Positions 7,978 to 16,888 are shown, counted from the first letter of the stretch. The stretch is DNA of 64,000 nucleotides from Kocuria rosea subsp. polaris (GCA_023896275.1 MLDA01000013.1:57686-121685); one strand, 5' to 3'. Numbers and translations are program-made. The notes: generated by a model not told the origin, from the sequence alone.

Positions 7978-9360
7978 TCAGGCGTCGAGCTTCGGGGCGA
8001 CGTCGTTCTCGTAGATGCCCTCGAGGGTCTCGCGCAGGCTCGTGAGCGAGGTCTTCGGATCCGCCTCGCGCGTGAGCACGGCCAGCGCGGCCTTGGCCAT
8101 CTCCTGGTCGGCGCCGGGGAGGAACACGCGGGCGTAGTCCTGGACGCGGGTCGCGGCGAGCTGGTCCATCGCGACCTGCAGCTGCGGGGTGGCCTCGAGG
8201 GCTGCGGTCATGTCGGCCGACTTGCGCACCGGCATGTAGCCCGTGGCCTCGGAGAATGCCGCCGTGTTCTCCGGCTCGCCGATGAACTTGATGAACATCG
8301 CCGCGGCGAGCTTCTCCTCGTCCGAGATGCCGGCCGGGATGCCCAGGCCCGCGCCGCCCGTCGGGCAGACCGGGCCGTCGACGTCGCCGGCGGGCAGGAA
8401 GCCGACGCCGACGTCGAACTGGGAGTTCTCCAGCACACCGATGAGCGAGCCGGTCGACAGGATCGTCGCGGAGACGGCACCCGAGGAGAAGTCGGCGGCG
8501 GCGTCGGAGGAGGAGACCCCGGCCCACTTGTCCCGGTAGACGGAGTCCTGCATCCACTGGAAGGTCGCGACGGCCTCGCCGGAGTCGCAGGTGATGTCCC
8601 ACTCGTTGGACCATGCGGCGCCGTTGCCCCAGAGCATGTTCTGCATGCTCCACCCCGCGTAGCCCGCGACATCCGGGTACATGAACGCGTGCAGGTAGCC
8701 GCTCTTGTCTTTGCCGGAGTCCATGAGCTTGGGTGCCCACTCGGCAAACTCGTCCCACGTCTTGGGGGCGCGGTCGGGCAGGCCGGCGGCGGCGAACTGG
8801 TCCTTGTTGTAGTAGAACAGCGGTGTGGAGCGGCCGTATGGCATGGCCCACTGGGCGCCGTCGTACTGGTAGTCGGCGACGAGGGACTCCTGGTAGTCGC
8901 TTGTGTCCCACTCGAGCTGGCTGATCAGGCCGTCCAGCGGCGTGATCGTCTTGTCCATGTAGTAGCGGAACCACCACACGTCGGAGAGCACGACGACGCC
9001 CGGCAGCCCGGACTGCGCCGTCAGGGTGGACTGGAATTTCTGGGCGATCTCCTCGTAGTTGGAGCCGGCCGTGACGAGGTTGACCTTGATGCCGGTGGCC
9101 TCCTCGAACTTGGCGATGAGCTCCTTCTCGATCGGCTGCGCCTGGCCCGGGTGGTTGGACCAGAAATCGATCGAGGTCGCCGGCTCGATGCCGGAGAAGT
9201 CGACGTCGGCCACAGCCTGGGCACCGCTGCCTGCGGTGGACGGCCCGGCGCACGCGGCCAGGGCTGCGGTGGCCCCGCCAATCGCGGCGAGAGAGAGGAA
9301 ACGACGCCGGCCGAGGGCGGAGGCGAGGACGGACGCGGGGGCGGGATGGACGGAGGGCAT
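7978..9360 (-). CDS. sugar ABC transporter substrate-binding lipoprotein
   Basis: This is a 460-residue extracellular solute-binding protein of the carbohydrate uptake (CUT1) type. The N-terminus has a twin-arginine stretch (GRRRFLSLAA) and a lipobox LAAC with Cys37, so it is predicted to be a Tat-exported, lipid-anchored receptor. The mature part has typical SBP features (WSNHPGQAQPIEKELIAKFEEATG, later PYGRSTPLFYYNKDQFAAAG). The start at 9360 is preferred over an upstream ATG (9417) because GAAAGG precedes it. It is the last gene of a three-gene operon, 133 nt after the second permease. The sugar is not deducible. Confidence 0.88.
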   Translation of the reverse strand: MPSVHPAPASVLASALGRRRFLSLAAIGGATAALAACAGPSTAGSGAQAVADVDFSGIEPATSIDFWSNHPGQAQPIEKELIAKFEEATGIKVNLVTAGSNYEEIAQKFQSTLTAQSGLPGVVVLSDVWWFRYYMDKTITPLDGLISQLEWDTSDYQESLVADYQYDGAQWAMPYGRSTPLFYYNKDQFAAAGLPDRAPKTWDEFAEWAPKLMDSGKDKSGYLHAFMYPDVAGYAGWSMQNMLWGNGAAWSNEWDITCDSGEAVATFQWMQDSVYRDKWAGVSSSDAAADFSSGAVSATILSTGSLIGVLENSQFDVGVGFLPAGDVDGPVCPTGGAGLGIPAGISDEEKLAAAMFIKFIGEPENTAAFSEATGYMPVRKSADMTAALEATPQLQVAMDQLAATRVQDYARVFLPGADQEMAKAALAVLTREADPKTSLTSLRETLEGIYENDVAPKLDA

Positions 9361-9493
9361 GGTGAGCCTTTCGGTTGCGGGGGATGTCCGGCGGTCGCCG
9401 GGAGAGCATGTGAGCACTCTCGCCGCTGGAAGTGGCGAGTTGGTTACGGGCGGGTAGCTTCGGGTGGGCGGTTGCGTGTCGGCGCGGGCGTGC

Positions 9494-10402
9494 TCAGCCG
9501 GTCACGGAGCCCTGCGTCAGGCCGGAGACGATGTGCCGCTGGAGCAAGGCGAAGACGACCAGCACGGGGACAATGACCAACACGGACCCGGCCATGAGTA
9601 CGCCCCACGCGGCGTTGCCCTCGGAGTTCTGCAGGAGCGTCAGACCGACGGGCAGCGTCATGACGTTGGGGTCATCGACGATGATCAGCGGCCAGATGTA
9701 TTCGTTCCATTCGTTCACGATCGTCACGAGCCCGACGGTCGCGATCGTCGGCATCGACACCGGCACGATGATCTGCCACAGCCGCTTCCAGTGGTTCGCG
9801 CCGTCGACCTCGGCCGCCTCGACGAGCGCCCCGGGTAGCGTCAGGAAGTGCTGGCGCAGCAGGAATGTGCCGAACGCGGTGCCGAGCCCGGGCAGGATGA
9901 TGCCCCAGAGGGTATTGCGCCCGCCCAGCTCGGTGACGAGCAGGAAGTTCGGCAGGACCGAGACCTGCGGCGGGACCATCAGCGCCACGAGGATGACGAT
10001 GAAGACGGCGTTCTTGTAGGGGAACCGCACGAACACGAGTGCGTACGCGGTGAGGATCGCCAGCAGCACCTTGATGACCGACCCGACCGCCGTGACGATC
10101 ACCGAGTTCAGGAAGAACGTCGCGAACGGCACACTGCTCATCGCGGTCGCGTAGTTCCCCAATGTGGGCGCCTGCGGCAGGATCGCCAGGTCGGTGGTGA
10201 TGATTTCGGACGCCGGCTTCAGGGAGCTGAGGCCCATCCACGCCAGCGGCAGGAACACCATGAGCACGGACAGCGTCAGCGGCAGGTAGCCGACGACGGC
10301 GCGGCGCACCCGGGCGGCCGGGGTCAGCGCGGGGGTGGGGATTTCCTCGGTACGACGGCGGGGCCCGGAGCGGTCGTGGAGCTGGATTGGCGGCGTGCTC
10401 AC
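9494..10402 (-). CDS. sugar ABC transporter permease (MalG/UgpE type)
   Basis: This 302-residue permease of the binding-protein-dependent family has about six membrane helices and the cytoplasmic EAA loop (EAAEVDGANHWKRLWQIIVP), which docks to the ATPase. The GTG start at 10402 overlaps the stop of the preceding permease by four bases, so the two are coupled. The N-terminal cytoplasmic tail is Pro/Arg-rich. No ATPase gene is nearby; in actinobacteria such importers often share a housekeeping ATPase of the MsiK type encoded elsewhere. Confidence 0.88.
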   Translation of the reverse strand: MSTPPIQLHDRSGPRRRTEEIPTPALTPAARVRRAVVGYLPLTLSVLMVFLPLAWMGLSSLKPASEIITTDLAILPQAPTLGNYATAMSSVPFATFFLNSVIVTAVGSVIKVLLAILTAYALVFVRFPYKNAVFIVILVALMVPPQVSVLPNFLLVTELGGRNTLWGIILPGLGTAFGTFLLRQHFLTLPGALVEAAEVDGANHWKRLWQIIVPVSMPTIATVGLVTIVNEWNEYIWPLIIVDDPNVMTLPVGLTLLQNSEGNAAWGVLMAGSVLVIVPVLVVFALLQRHIVSGLTQGSVTG

Positions 10403-11415
10403 GAGTAGTGCACCTTCTTCTCTACGAAGCGCAGCTGGAGCAGGGTGATGGCCAGCAGGATGACGAACAGGACGGTGGAGATCGCGGCGGAGTAGCCGGC
10501 GCGGTTGTAGGCGCCGAAGGCCTGCAGGTAGGCCTCGAAGAGCAGCGTCGAGGTGCCCTGGCCGAGCGGCGTCATGATGCGGATGATGTCGAAGGCCTGC
10601 AGCGAGGAGAGCATGCAGGTGATCGAGAGGAAGAACGTCGTCGGCGAGAGCAGGGGCAGCTTGATGGAGATGAGCTGGCGCCAGCCGGAGGCGCCGTCGA
10701 GCGAGGAGGCCGCGAGCACGTCCTGGCTCATGGACTGCAGCCCCGCGAGGTAGACGACCGCGCAGTAGCCGAGGTTCTTCCACACGTAGACGAGCGTGAC
10801 CATCGTCAGCGCCAGGTCAGGGTCGTTGATCCACTGTGGGCTGGAGGTGCCGAACTGGCGCAGGAACCAGGCCAGGACCCCGTAGACGGGGTCGAAGATG
10901 AACAGCCAGACCAGGCCGATGCCGACGCCGGAGAGCACGTAGGGCGCGAATACGGCGGAGCGGGCGAACGTCGTCCCGCGCAGGTTCTGGTTCAGCACGA
11001 ACGCGATCGCGAGGCCGAGCACCATCGAGCCGCCGACGGTGGCGAGCGTGAAGATCGCCGTCGTGCTGAGGATCTCCCGGGCGTCGGGCCCTGTGAAGAA
11101 GCGGACGTAGTTGGCGAGCCCCACCTGGGTGGCGGTGGGGGAGCCGAGCGTCCAGTCCAGGACCGAGTACTGCATGTTCGCGAGCAGCGGGCGGTACGTG
11201 AAGAGCAGGATGAGGATCAGGTTCGGCAGCGCGAAGGCGAGGAAGACCCAGAAGTCGCGCCGGGTGCGCAGGCTACGCCGGCGGAAGTCCTTCGGGTCGA
11301 CGGTGCGTGGTTCGGTGCGCGGCCCGGTGTGGGTTCCGGCGGGCCGGCCGGTCTCATCGATGGGCAGCGTCGGCGCCGGGGTGCCGGCGGCTGCCGTGGT
11401 GGGCGGTGAAGTCAT
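10399..11415 (-). CDS. sugar ABC transporter permease (MalF/UgpA type)
   Basis: This 338-residue membrane protein is the first gene of the importer operon. After a Pro/Thr-rich cytoplasmic tail of about 50 residues come six predicted helices, starting with FWVFLAFALPNLILILLFTY, and an EAA-like loop (AASSLDGASGWRQLISIKLP). It should pair with the following permease to form the CUT1 channel. The operon runs opposite to the ribosomal genes on both sides. No regulator gene (LacI, GntR) is next to it. Confidence 0.88.
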   Translation of the reverse strand: MTSPPTTAAAGTPAPTLPIDETGRPAGTHTGPRTEPRTVDPKDFRRRSLRTRRDFWVFLAFALPNLILILLFTYRPLLANMQYSVLDWTLGSPTATQVGLANYVRFFTGPDAREILSTTAIFTLATVGGSMVLGLAIAFVLNQNLRGTTFARSAVFAPYVLSGVGIGLVWLFIFDPVYGVLAWFLRQFGTSSPQWINDPDLALTMVTLVYVWKNLGYCAVVYLAGLQSMSQDVLAASSLDGASGWRQLISIKLPLLSPTTFFLSITCMLSSLQAFDIIRIMTPLGQGTSTLLFEAYLQAFGAYNRAGYSAAISTVLFVILLAITLLQLRFVEKKVHYS

Positions 11416-11702
11416 GCCCGACAGCGTTCCAGCCCCCGGTGCGCACCGGTTGGCGAGAGGGCGAACGCGGGGTTGCGGGCGGGCGAACGGTCGATGTCGC
11501 GGGCGCGGACGGGGTGTGTCCGGCGTCGCACGGACAGGATTTCAGTTTCGGGACCGGAGCCGGTACGCTTGACTGTTGGTTGTCTCTATGCGCATGCCCA
11601 AAAAATGACTCTTCCTAGGGTGCCGGGGGTGCGTGCGTCGATCCAATCAGAAACTATCAACGCCGGGAGCGCAAGCAACCGGCACAAAAGTTAGCGGAGG
11701 AT
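11416..11702. other. intergenic region between the sugar-transporter operon and infA
   Basis: This 287-bp region must carry divergent promoters for the minus-strand importer operon and for infA. Part of it (about 11570-11660) is clearly less GC-rich than its surroundings, with TTGACT at 11570 as a candidate -35 element for infA, but no convincing matching -10 was found. No coding sequence is seen. Confidence 0.5.
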
Positions 11703-11924
11703 ATGGCCAAGAAAGAGGGTGTCATCGAGGTAGAGGGCACCGTATCGGAAGCTCTGCCCAACGCGATGTTTCGCGTTGAGCTGCCGAACGGTCACGTCGT
11801 ACTTGCCACGATCTCGGGCAAGATGCGTCAGCACTACATTCGAATCCTTCCCGAGGACCGGGTCGTCGTGGAACTCAGCCCGTACGACCTGAACCGCGGC
11901 CGAATCACTTACCGCTACAAGTAG
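11703..11924 (+). CDS. infA: translation initiation factor IF-1
   Basis: This 73-residue protein is IF-1, an S1/OB-fold factor that binds the ribosomal A site during initiation. The whole length matches the family: [20 protein letters not shown] at the start, [20 protein letters not shown] in the middle, RGRITYRYK at the end. AGCGGAGGA precedes the ATG. rpmJ and rpsM follow on the same strand, as in most actinobacteria, but the usual upstream neighbour map is 4.9 kb away because of inserted genes. Confidence 0.97.
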   Translation: MAKKEGVIEVEGTVSEALPNAMFRVELPNGHVVLATISGKMRQHYIRILPEDRVVVELSPYDLNRGRITYRYK

Positions 11925-12031
11925 AGACCGCAGCACCTGCGAAGTGTCCGGCCCGGAGACGGGGCGGTTCGTTCCGCAGGCGCGTTGGCGACTACTGCTC
12001 CACTCAAAAACCACATCGCAAAGGAAATGCC

Positions 12032-12145
12032 TTGAAGGTCAACCCTAGCGTGAAGCCGATCTGCGAAAAGTGCAAAGTGATCCGCCGTCGTGGCGTGGTC
12101 ATGGTGATCTGCGATAACCCACGCCACAAGCAGCGCCAGGGCTAA
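12032..12145 (+). CDS. rpmJ: 50S ribosomal protein L36
   Basis: A 37-residue reading frame beginning at TTG 12032 reads (M)[20 protein letters not shown] and ends HKQRQG. It is the zinc-binding form of L36: Cys11, Cys14, Cys27 and His32 form the ribbon. The TTG start is forced because the ATG five bases upstream runs into a stop at once in another frame; AAAGGA lies upstream. It sits between infA and rpsM in canonical order. Confidence 0.95.
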   Translation: MKVNPSVKPICEKCKVIRRRGVVMVICDNPRHKQRQG

Positions 12146-12185
12146 TTCCCCGTACGGGAACCCCTGCGCGTAGTTAGTAATTTCG

Positions 12186-12260
12186 GCAGTACAGCGTCCA
12201 CTACGCGGGACGCACACCCTCGGCACGGAGGCCGAGGACCGGGAGACCGGGTCGTACTGC
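12186..12260 (+). ncRNA. candidate structured mRNA leader upstream of rpsM
   Basis: GCAGTAC (12186-12192) can pair with GTACTGC (12254-12260), closing a multibranch structure. Inside are GCGTCC/GGACGC (12194-12213), CCTCGGC/GCCGAGG (12218-12237) and CCGG/CCGG (12239-12250). The result is a compact four-way junction ending 37 nt before the rpsM start. It could be a binding site for an autoregulatory ribosomal protein, by analogy with the E. coli alpha-operon leader bound by S4. The pairing is seen; the role is inferred. Confidence 0.5.
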
Positions 12261-12297
12261 TTCAGACCTCCGAATCAAGAACAGGAAGACAACCACT

Positions 12298-12666
12298 ATG
12301 GCTCGTCTCGCTGGCGTAGACATCCCGCGCGAGAAGCGCGTGATCATTGCGCTCACCTACATCTACGGCGTGGGCAAGACCCGTGCAGAACAGACGATCG
12401 CGGAAACGGGCATCGACCCGAACACGCGCGTCAAGGACCTCAACGACGAGCAGCTGCTGCAGCTGCGCGACTTCATCGAAGGCAACTTCACGGTCGAAGG
12501 CGACCTCCGCCGCGAAGTGGCAGCCGACATCCGCCGCAAGGTCGAGATCGGCTCCTACGAGGGCATCCGCCACCGCAAGGGCCTTCCGGTCCGCGGTCAG
12601 CGCACCAAGACCAACGCTCGCACCCGCAAGGGTCCGAAGCGCACCGTCGCCGGTAAGAAGAAGTAA
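12298..12666 (+). CDS. rpsM: 30S ribosomal protein S13
   Basis: This 122-residue protein is S13, located in the head of the 30S subunit and contacting the P-site tRNA and the 50S bridge. Landmarks are [24 protein letters not shown] at the N-terminus and the basic C-terminal segment [23 protein letters not shown]. An AACAGGAAGACAACC stretch with the ribosome-binding site precedes the ATG. It is the first gene of the alpha operon proper, behind the structured leader. Confidence 0.97.
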   Translation: MARLAGVDIPREKRVIIALTYIYGVGKTRAEQTIAETGIDPNTRVKDLNDEQLLQLRDFIEGNFTVEGDLRREVAADIRRKVEIGSYEGIRHRKGLPVRGQRTKTNARTRKGPKRTVAGKKK

Positions 12667-12713
12667 GACCGCTTTCAGCGGCACTCAAGCCCAAATCTCG
12701 TAGGAGTACATCA

Positions 12714-13115
12714 ATGCCCCCAAAGACTCGTGGAGCGGCACGTAAGCCGCGTCGCAAGGACAAGAAGAACATCACGCTGGGCCAGGCCCACATCAAGTCC
12801 ACGTTCAACAACACCATCGTGTCCATCACGGACCCGACCGGTGCTGTTATCTCGTGGGCTTCGGCCGGTGAGGTCGGCTTCAAGGGTTCGCGTAAGTCGA
12901 CCCCGTACGCCGCTCAGATGGCCGCCGAGTCCGCTGCAAAGCGCGCTCAGGAGCACGGCATGAAGAAGGTCGACGTCTTCGTGAAGGGCCCGGGTTCGGG
13001 CCGCGAGACCGCGATCCGCTCGCTGCAGGCCGCCGGCCTCGAGGTGGGTTCCATCCAGGACGTTTCCCCGAGCGCTCACAACGGCTGCCGCCCGCCGAAG
13101 CGCCGCCGCGTCTAA
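12714..13115 (+). CDS. rpsK: 30S ribosomal protein S11
   Basis: This 133-residue protein is S11, part of the 30S platform near the anti-Shine-Dalgarno end of 16S rRNA. The [21 protein letters not shown] motif and the C-terminal signature [16 protein letters not shown] are diagnostic. The ATG follows GTAGGAG. In most bacteria rpsD (S4) comes next; here a 173-nt spacer with a large hairpin leads to rpoA. Confidence 0.97.
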   Translation: MPPKTRGAARKPRRKDKKNITLGQAHIKSTFNNTIVSITDPTGAVISWASAGEVGFKGSRKSTPYAAQMAAESAAKRAQEHGMKKVDVFVKGPGSGRETAIRSLQAAGLEVGSIQDVSPSAHNGCRPPKRRRV

Positions 13116-13127
13116 GTTGCTTCTCAG

Positions 13128-13186
13128 CGGCGGGCACCGTGCCGCCGTCGTACTGTCATGCAGTACGACGGCGGCCGTGCCCGCCG
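13128..13186 (+). promoter_or_regulatory. large hairpin between rpsK and rpoA
   Basis: CAGTACGACGGCGGC (13161-13175) pairs with GCCGCCGTCGTACTG (13141-13155), and CGGCGGGCAC/GTGCCCGCCG extends the stem after a small bulge, giving about 25 bp in total. There is no T-run. It may attenuate transcription, block exonucleases or mark an RNase site that sets the level of rpoA relative to ribosomal proteins. Confidence 0.6.
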
Positions 13187-13288
13187 GAGCGTCAACTCAC
13201 TTCAAAGACGGACGCCATCCACGGCCAACGTCGTTTCCACCCACATGTGTTGCGTCATATAGCGGACGCTCGCTGAAAGGAAATGTAA

Positions 13289-14296
13289 GTGCTTATTGCA
13301 CAGCGCCCCACCCTCACTGAAGAAGTAGTCTCTGACAACCGCTCCCGGTTCACTATCGAACCGCTGGAGCCGGGCTTCGGCTACACCCTCGGTAACTCGC
13401 TCCGCCGTACGCTGCTCTCCTCGATTCCTGGTGCTGCTGTCACCAGCGTTCGTATCGACGGTGTGCTGCACGAGTTCACGACCGTTCAGGGTGTGAAGGA
13501 AGACGTCACCGAACTCGTCCTGAACATCAAGAACCTTGCTGTGTCCTCCGAGCACGACGAGCCGGTCGTCGCCTACCTGCGCAAGCAGGGCCCGGGCGTC
13601 GTGACCGCGGCTGACATCACCCCGCCCGCCGGTGTGGAGTTCCACAACCCGGACCTGCACATCGCGACGCTGAACGCCGATGGCAAGTTCGACATGGAGC
13701 TGACCATCGAGCGCGGCCGCGGCTACGTGTCGGCCTCGCAGAACAAGAGCGCAGATCAGGAGATCGGCCGCATCCCGGTTGACTCGATCTACTCCCCGGT
13801 TCTGAAGGTCACCTTCCGCGTCGAGGCGACTCGCGTCGAGCAGCGCACCGACTTCGACAAGCTCATCGTCGACGTCGAGACCAAGGAATCGATCGTCCCG
13901 CGCGACGCCGTGGCTTCCGCCGGCACCACGCTGGTCGAGCTCTTCGGTCTGGCGCGCGAGCTGAACTCGGCTGCCGAAGGCATCGAGATCGGCCCGTCGC
14001 CGACGGACCAGGCCCTGGCCGCCGACATGGCGCTGCCGATCGAGGACCTGGACCTGACGGTTCGCTCGTACAACTGCCTCAAGCGCGAGGGCATCCACAC
14101 CGTGGGTGAGCTCGTGGCACGCTCCGAGGCTGACCTGATGGACATCCGCAACTTTGGTGCGAAGTCCATCGACGAGGTCAAGGCCAAGCTGATCGACCTG
14201 GGTCTGAACCTGAAGGATTCCCCTCCAGGCTACGATCTGGCCGCACACGCTGCCTCGATCGAGGACGACGCCGAGTTCGGTGACGAAGAGGCCTAA
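13289..14296 (+). CDS. rpoA: DNA-directed RNA polymerase alpha subunit
   Basis: This 335-residue protein is the RNA polymerase alpha subunit. The N-terminal assembly domain is visible ([30 protein letters not shown]), and the C-terminal domain has the DNA/activator-binding helix-hairpin region ([20 protein letters not shown], then [14 protein letters not shown]). The GTG at 13289 starts the sequence [12 protein letters not shown], the usual actinobacterial N-terminus, with GAAAGGAAA upstream. Its acidic C-terminal tail ([11 protein letters not shown]) is typical. rplQ follows after 85 nt. Confidence 0.97.
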   Translation: MLIAQRPTLTEEVVSDNRSRFTIEPLEPGFGYTLGNSLRRTLLSSIPGAAVTSVRIDGVLHEFTTVQGVKEDVTELVLNIKNLAVSSEHDEPVVAYLRKQGPGVVTAADITPPAGVEFHNPDLHIATLNADGKFDMELTIERGRGYVSASQNKSADQEIGRIPVDSIYSPVLKVTFRVEATRVEQRTDFDKLIVDVETKESIVPRDAVASAGTTLVELFGLARELNSAAEGIEIGPSPTDQALAADMALPIEDLDLTVRSYNCLKREGIHTVGELVARSEADLMDIRNFGAKSIDEVKAKLIDLGLNLKDSPPGYDLAAHAASIEDDAEFGDEEA

Positions 14297-14381
14297 GGCC
14301 CTTCACCTACATCAGTAGTTTTCAGTCCGACTTTCCCGCCGCGAGGCGCGGAAGCCCGGACTCCACTTGAGGAGAAATACC

Positions 14382-14930
14382 ATGCCTACCCCCGCTAAGG
14401 GCCCGCGTCTCGGTGGCGGTGCCGCCCACGAGCGCCTGATGCTCGCAAACCTGGCTGCCCAGCTGTTCGAGCACAAGCAGATCACCACCACGGTTCACAA
14501 GGCCAAGCGCCTGCGCCCGTACGCCGAGCGCCTCGTGACCTTCGCCAAGCGTGGCGACCTGGCTTCGCGTCGCCGCGTCCAGGCCGCGATCGCCTCGCGC
14601 AGCCGCACCAACAAGAGCATCGTTTTCGAGCTGTTCGAGAACATCGCTCCGGTGATGGCCAACCGCGACGGTGGCTACACCCGCATCACCAAGATCGGCA
14701 ACCGCAAGGGCGACAACGCCCCCATGGCCGTCATCTCCCTGGTGATGGAGCCCGTCTCCCCGAAGCAGGCCGTTGTGGCCGAGGCCGAGAAGGCCGCTGA
14801 GAAGGCTGCCCCGGCGACCGAGGCTCCGGCCGAGGAAACCGTCGAGGCGCAGGTCGAGGAGACCACCGAGGCGCAGGTCGAGGAGACCCCCGAGACCGAG
14901 GCCAAGGCCGAGGAGACCAAGGAGGCCTAA
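14382..14930 (+). CDS. rplQ: 50S ribosomal protein L17 with acidic C-terminal extension
   Basis: This 182-residue protein is L17, located at the 50S tunnel exit. The core ([25 protein letters not shown], then the [16 protein letters not shown] region) covers about 125 residues. A tail of roughly 50 residues follows, rich in Ala and Glu, with the octapeptide EAQVEETT/P twice. Such tails are common in actinobacterial L17. The ATG at 14382 is chosen over an in-frame ATG 15 bases upstream because GAGGAGAAATACC places the ribosome there. A strong terminator lies downstream. Confidence 0.97.
   Translation: MPTPAKGPRLGGGAAHERLMLANLAAQLFEHKQITTTVHKAKRLRPYAERLVTFAKRGDLASRRRVQAAIASRSRTNKSIVFELFENIAPVMANRDGGYTRITKIGNRKGDNAPMAVISLVMEPVSPKQAVVAEAEKAAEKAAPATEAPAEETVEAQVEETTEAQVEETPETEAKAEETKEA
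14844..14891 (+). repeat. two 24-bp direct repeats in the rplQ tail
   Basis: Two tandem 24-bp copies, nearly identical, encode EAQVEETT and EAQVEETP in the acidic tail of L17. They are probably a slippage-prone low-complexity stretch. Confidence 0.75.
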
Positions 14931-14964
14931 GCTCGCTGAGCTGACCTCCGCGCGTCTTTCGCGC

Positions 14965-15006
14965 TGCAGGGTCCGTACCCCACAAGGGTGCGGGCCCTGC
15001 GCTTTT
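14965..15006 (+). terminator. rho-independent terminator after rplQ
   Basis: GCAGGGTCCGTACCC pairs with GGGTGCGGGCCCTGC around CACAA, followed by GCTTTT. It would end the alpha-operon transcript before truA. Confidence 0.85.
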
Positions 15007-15031
15007 AATGCCCCTGCCGCCGGAGAATAGA

Positions 15032-15973
15032 ATGGTGCCTATGTGCCCGAACGATCCCCTCGCTGAAGCAGGCTTCGTCGTCCCCTCCGCCGCCTCGGGG
15101 CACGACGACGCTCCGGCCCCCGCGCTGGTGCGCATCAGGGTGCTGCTCGCGTACGACGGCGCCGAGTTCTCCGGGTGGGCCATCCAGCCCGGACGCACCA
15201 CGGTGCAGGGCCGGCTCGAGGAGGGGCTCGAGCTGCTGGTCCGCCGCCGCGTGCGCACCACGGTCGCCGGCCGCACCGACGCCGGCGTGCACGCCCGCGG
15301 CCAGGTCGCGCACTTCGACCTGACCGAGGAGGAGGTGCGGGGGCTCTCCCGCGGCCGCGACATCGATCCGATGCGCTCGCTCCTGCGGCGCCTGCGCGGA
15401 GTGCTCACCCGGCACGGGCAGGCGATCCTCGTGCGCGCCGTCGAGGTCGCACCACCCGGGTTCGACGCCCGCTTCTCCGCCCTCTGGCGCCGCTACTCGT
15501 ACCGCATCGCTGACGGCCCCGACCGCTGGGACCCGCTCGAGCGGCGGACCACCCTGTGGCACGCTGGACCCGTCGACGTCGACGCGATGAACGCCGACGT
15601 GTCCGCCCTGCTTGGCCAGCACGACTTCCTGAGCTTCTGCAAGCCCCGCGAGCGCGCGACGACGATCCGCACCCTGACCGACTGCCGCTTCGAGCGCGGG
15701 GACGACGGGGTCATCACGGCCCACCTGCGGGCGGACGCGTTCTGCCACAACATGGTGCGGGCCGTGATCGGGGCGGCGCTGCGCATCGGCGACGGCCGCG
15801 AGCCCGCGGGCTGGATGGCGGAGCGGCTGGCGGCACGCGTGCGCGACGCGAAGTCGTTCCTCGCCGCACCGCACCCGCTCGTGCTCGAGGAGGTGGCTTA
15901 CCCCGACGCGGCCGCCGAGCTGGCCGCCCGCGCCGAGCTGACCCGGGCCCGGCGCGTGGCGCCGGGCGCCTGA
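15032..15973 (+). CDS. truA: tRNA pseudouridine(38-40) synthase
   Basis: TruA (313 residues from this start) isomerises uridines 38-40 in the tRNA anticodon arm. The catalytic motif GRTDAGVHARGQVAHF contains the nucleophilic Asp, and LAYDGAEFSGW marks the start of the conserved domain. SFCK and FCHNMVRAVIGA are further family motifs. ATG 15032 is preferred because CGGAG lies six bases upstream; an in-frame ATG at 15008 falls on the terminator tail, and one at 15041 is also possible. rplM, its usual neighbour, lies 11 kb away behind the pilus locus. Confidence 0.95.
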   Translation: MVPMCPNDPLAEAGFVVPSAASGHDDAPAPALVRIRVLLAYDGAEFSGWAIQPGRTTVQGRLEEGLELLVRRRVRTTVAGRTDAGVHARGQVAHFDLTEEEVRGLSRGRDIDPMRSLLRRLRGVLTRHGQAILVRAVEVAPPGFDARFSALWRRYSYRIADGPDRWDPLERRTTLWHAGPVDVDAMNADVSALLGQHDFLSFCKPRERATTIRTLTDCRFERGDDGVITAHLRADAFCHNMVRAVIGAALRIGDGREPAGWMAERLAARVRDAKSFLAAPHPLVLEEVAYPDAAAELAARAELTRARRVAPGA

Positions 15974-15976
15974 GCA

Positions 15977-16888
15977 TCAGCGCGGCCCCGGCCGGCCGAT
16001 GTTCTGCACGTCGAACAGCCCGCTCTCGAAGATGTTGATGATGGCCGGGCCCATGACGACGATGAAGATCGTGGGGAAGATGAAGAACAGCAGCGGGAAC
16101 AGGATCTTCACCGGGAGCTTCATCGCCTTCTCCTCGGCCCGCTGGCGCCGCTTGACCCGCATCTGCGCGGCCTGGGTGGCCAGCACGCGCGAGATGCCGA
16201 TGCCGTAGCGGTCGGCCTGCGTCACCGCCCGCACGAACGAGCCGAGGTCCTTGACCGTCGTCCGCTCCGCCATCGCCTGGTAGGCCTCCCGCCGCGAGCG
16301 CCCCACCTGCATCTCCTGCAAGGTCCGCCCCATCTCCTCCGCCATGGGGCCGCGCCCGCGCGCGGCCACGCGGGACATGGCCTGCTCCAGCCCGAGACCG
16401 GCCTCGACCGAGATGAGCAGCTGGTCCAAGACGTTCGGCAGCTCCAGCTGGATGGCCTCCTGGCGTTTCAGCGAGGCGTTGAGCAGGAGCAGATCCGGCA
16501 GGAAGTAGCCGAAGGCGACGAGCAGGAACCACGCGAGCACGGTCGACGGCGCGGGCGAGCCCCAGACGATCAGGCCGCCGAGCGCGAACCCGCCGAACGC
16601 GAGCAGTGGTTTGGCCGTGATGACCCGGTCCAGCGGCCAGGACTCCGGCCGGCCCGCGTGCGCGAGCAGCCGGTCGATCCGCCCCTCGTAGGAGCCCGGG
16701 GTGAGGCGCCGGGCCAGCGCGGCGAAGTCGCGGTCGCCGCTGCGCTGCTGGACGTCGGCGGGGCCAACGCGCGCCAGGTTCTGCCGCACCAGGGTGAACT
16801 TGCGATGATCGATCGCGAACAGGCCGTACGCGAGGACGGCGACCGGCAACACGATGAGTGCGACGGCGGTCCATCCGAACCAGGTCAT
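15977..16888 (-). CDS. tadC: Tad pilus inner-membrane platform protein TadC (type II secretion F domain)
   Basis: This 303-residue membrane protein carries a T2SF domain (LPNVLDQLLISVEAGLGLEQAMSRVA), with three to four hydrophobic segments, including ILFPLLFFIFPTIFIVVMG near the C-terminus. With TadB it forms the membrane platform on which the TadA ATPase acts to polymerise Flp pilin. It is the last gene of the pilus operon, 15 nt after tadB, and converges with truA (3 bp between stops), without an obvious terminator. Confidence 0.9.
   Translation of the reverse strand: MTWFGWTAVALIVLPVAVLAYGLFAIDHRKFTLVRQNLARVGPADVQQRSGDRDFAALARRLTPGSYEGRIDRLLAHAGRPESWPLDRVITAKPLLAFGGFALGGLIVWGSPAPSTVLAWFLLVAFGYFLPDLLLLNASLKRQEAIQLELPNVLDQLLISVEAGLGLEQAMSRVAARGRGPMAEEMGRTLQEMQVGRSRREAYQAMAERTTVKDLGSFVRAVTQADRYGIGISRVLATQAAQMRVKRRQRAEEKAMKLPVKILFPLLFFIFPTIFIVVMGPAIINIFESGLFDVQNIGRPGPR

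Noticed and set aside
7714..9576. Plus-strand open frame of 620 codons over the DUF559 and binding-protein genes
   Set aside because: It is antisense to well-supported genes, with Arg/Gly-rich low-complexity translation and no ribosome-binding site.
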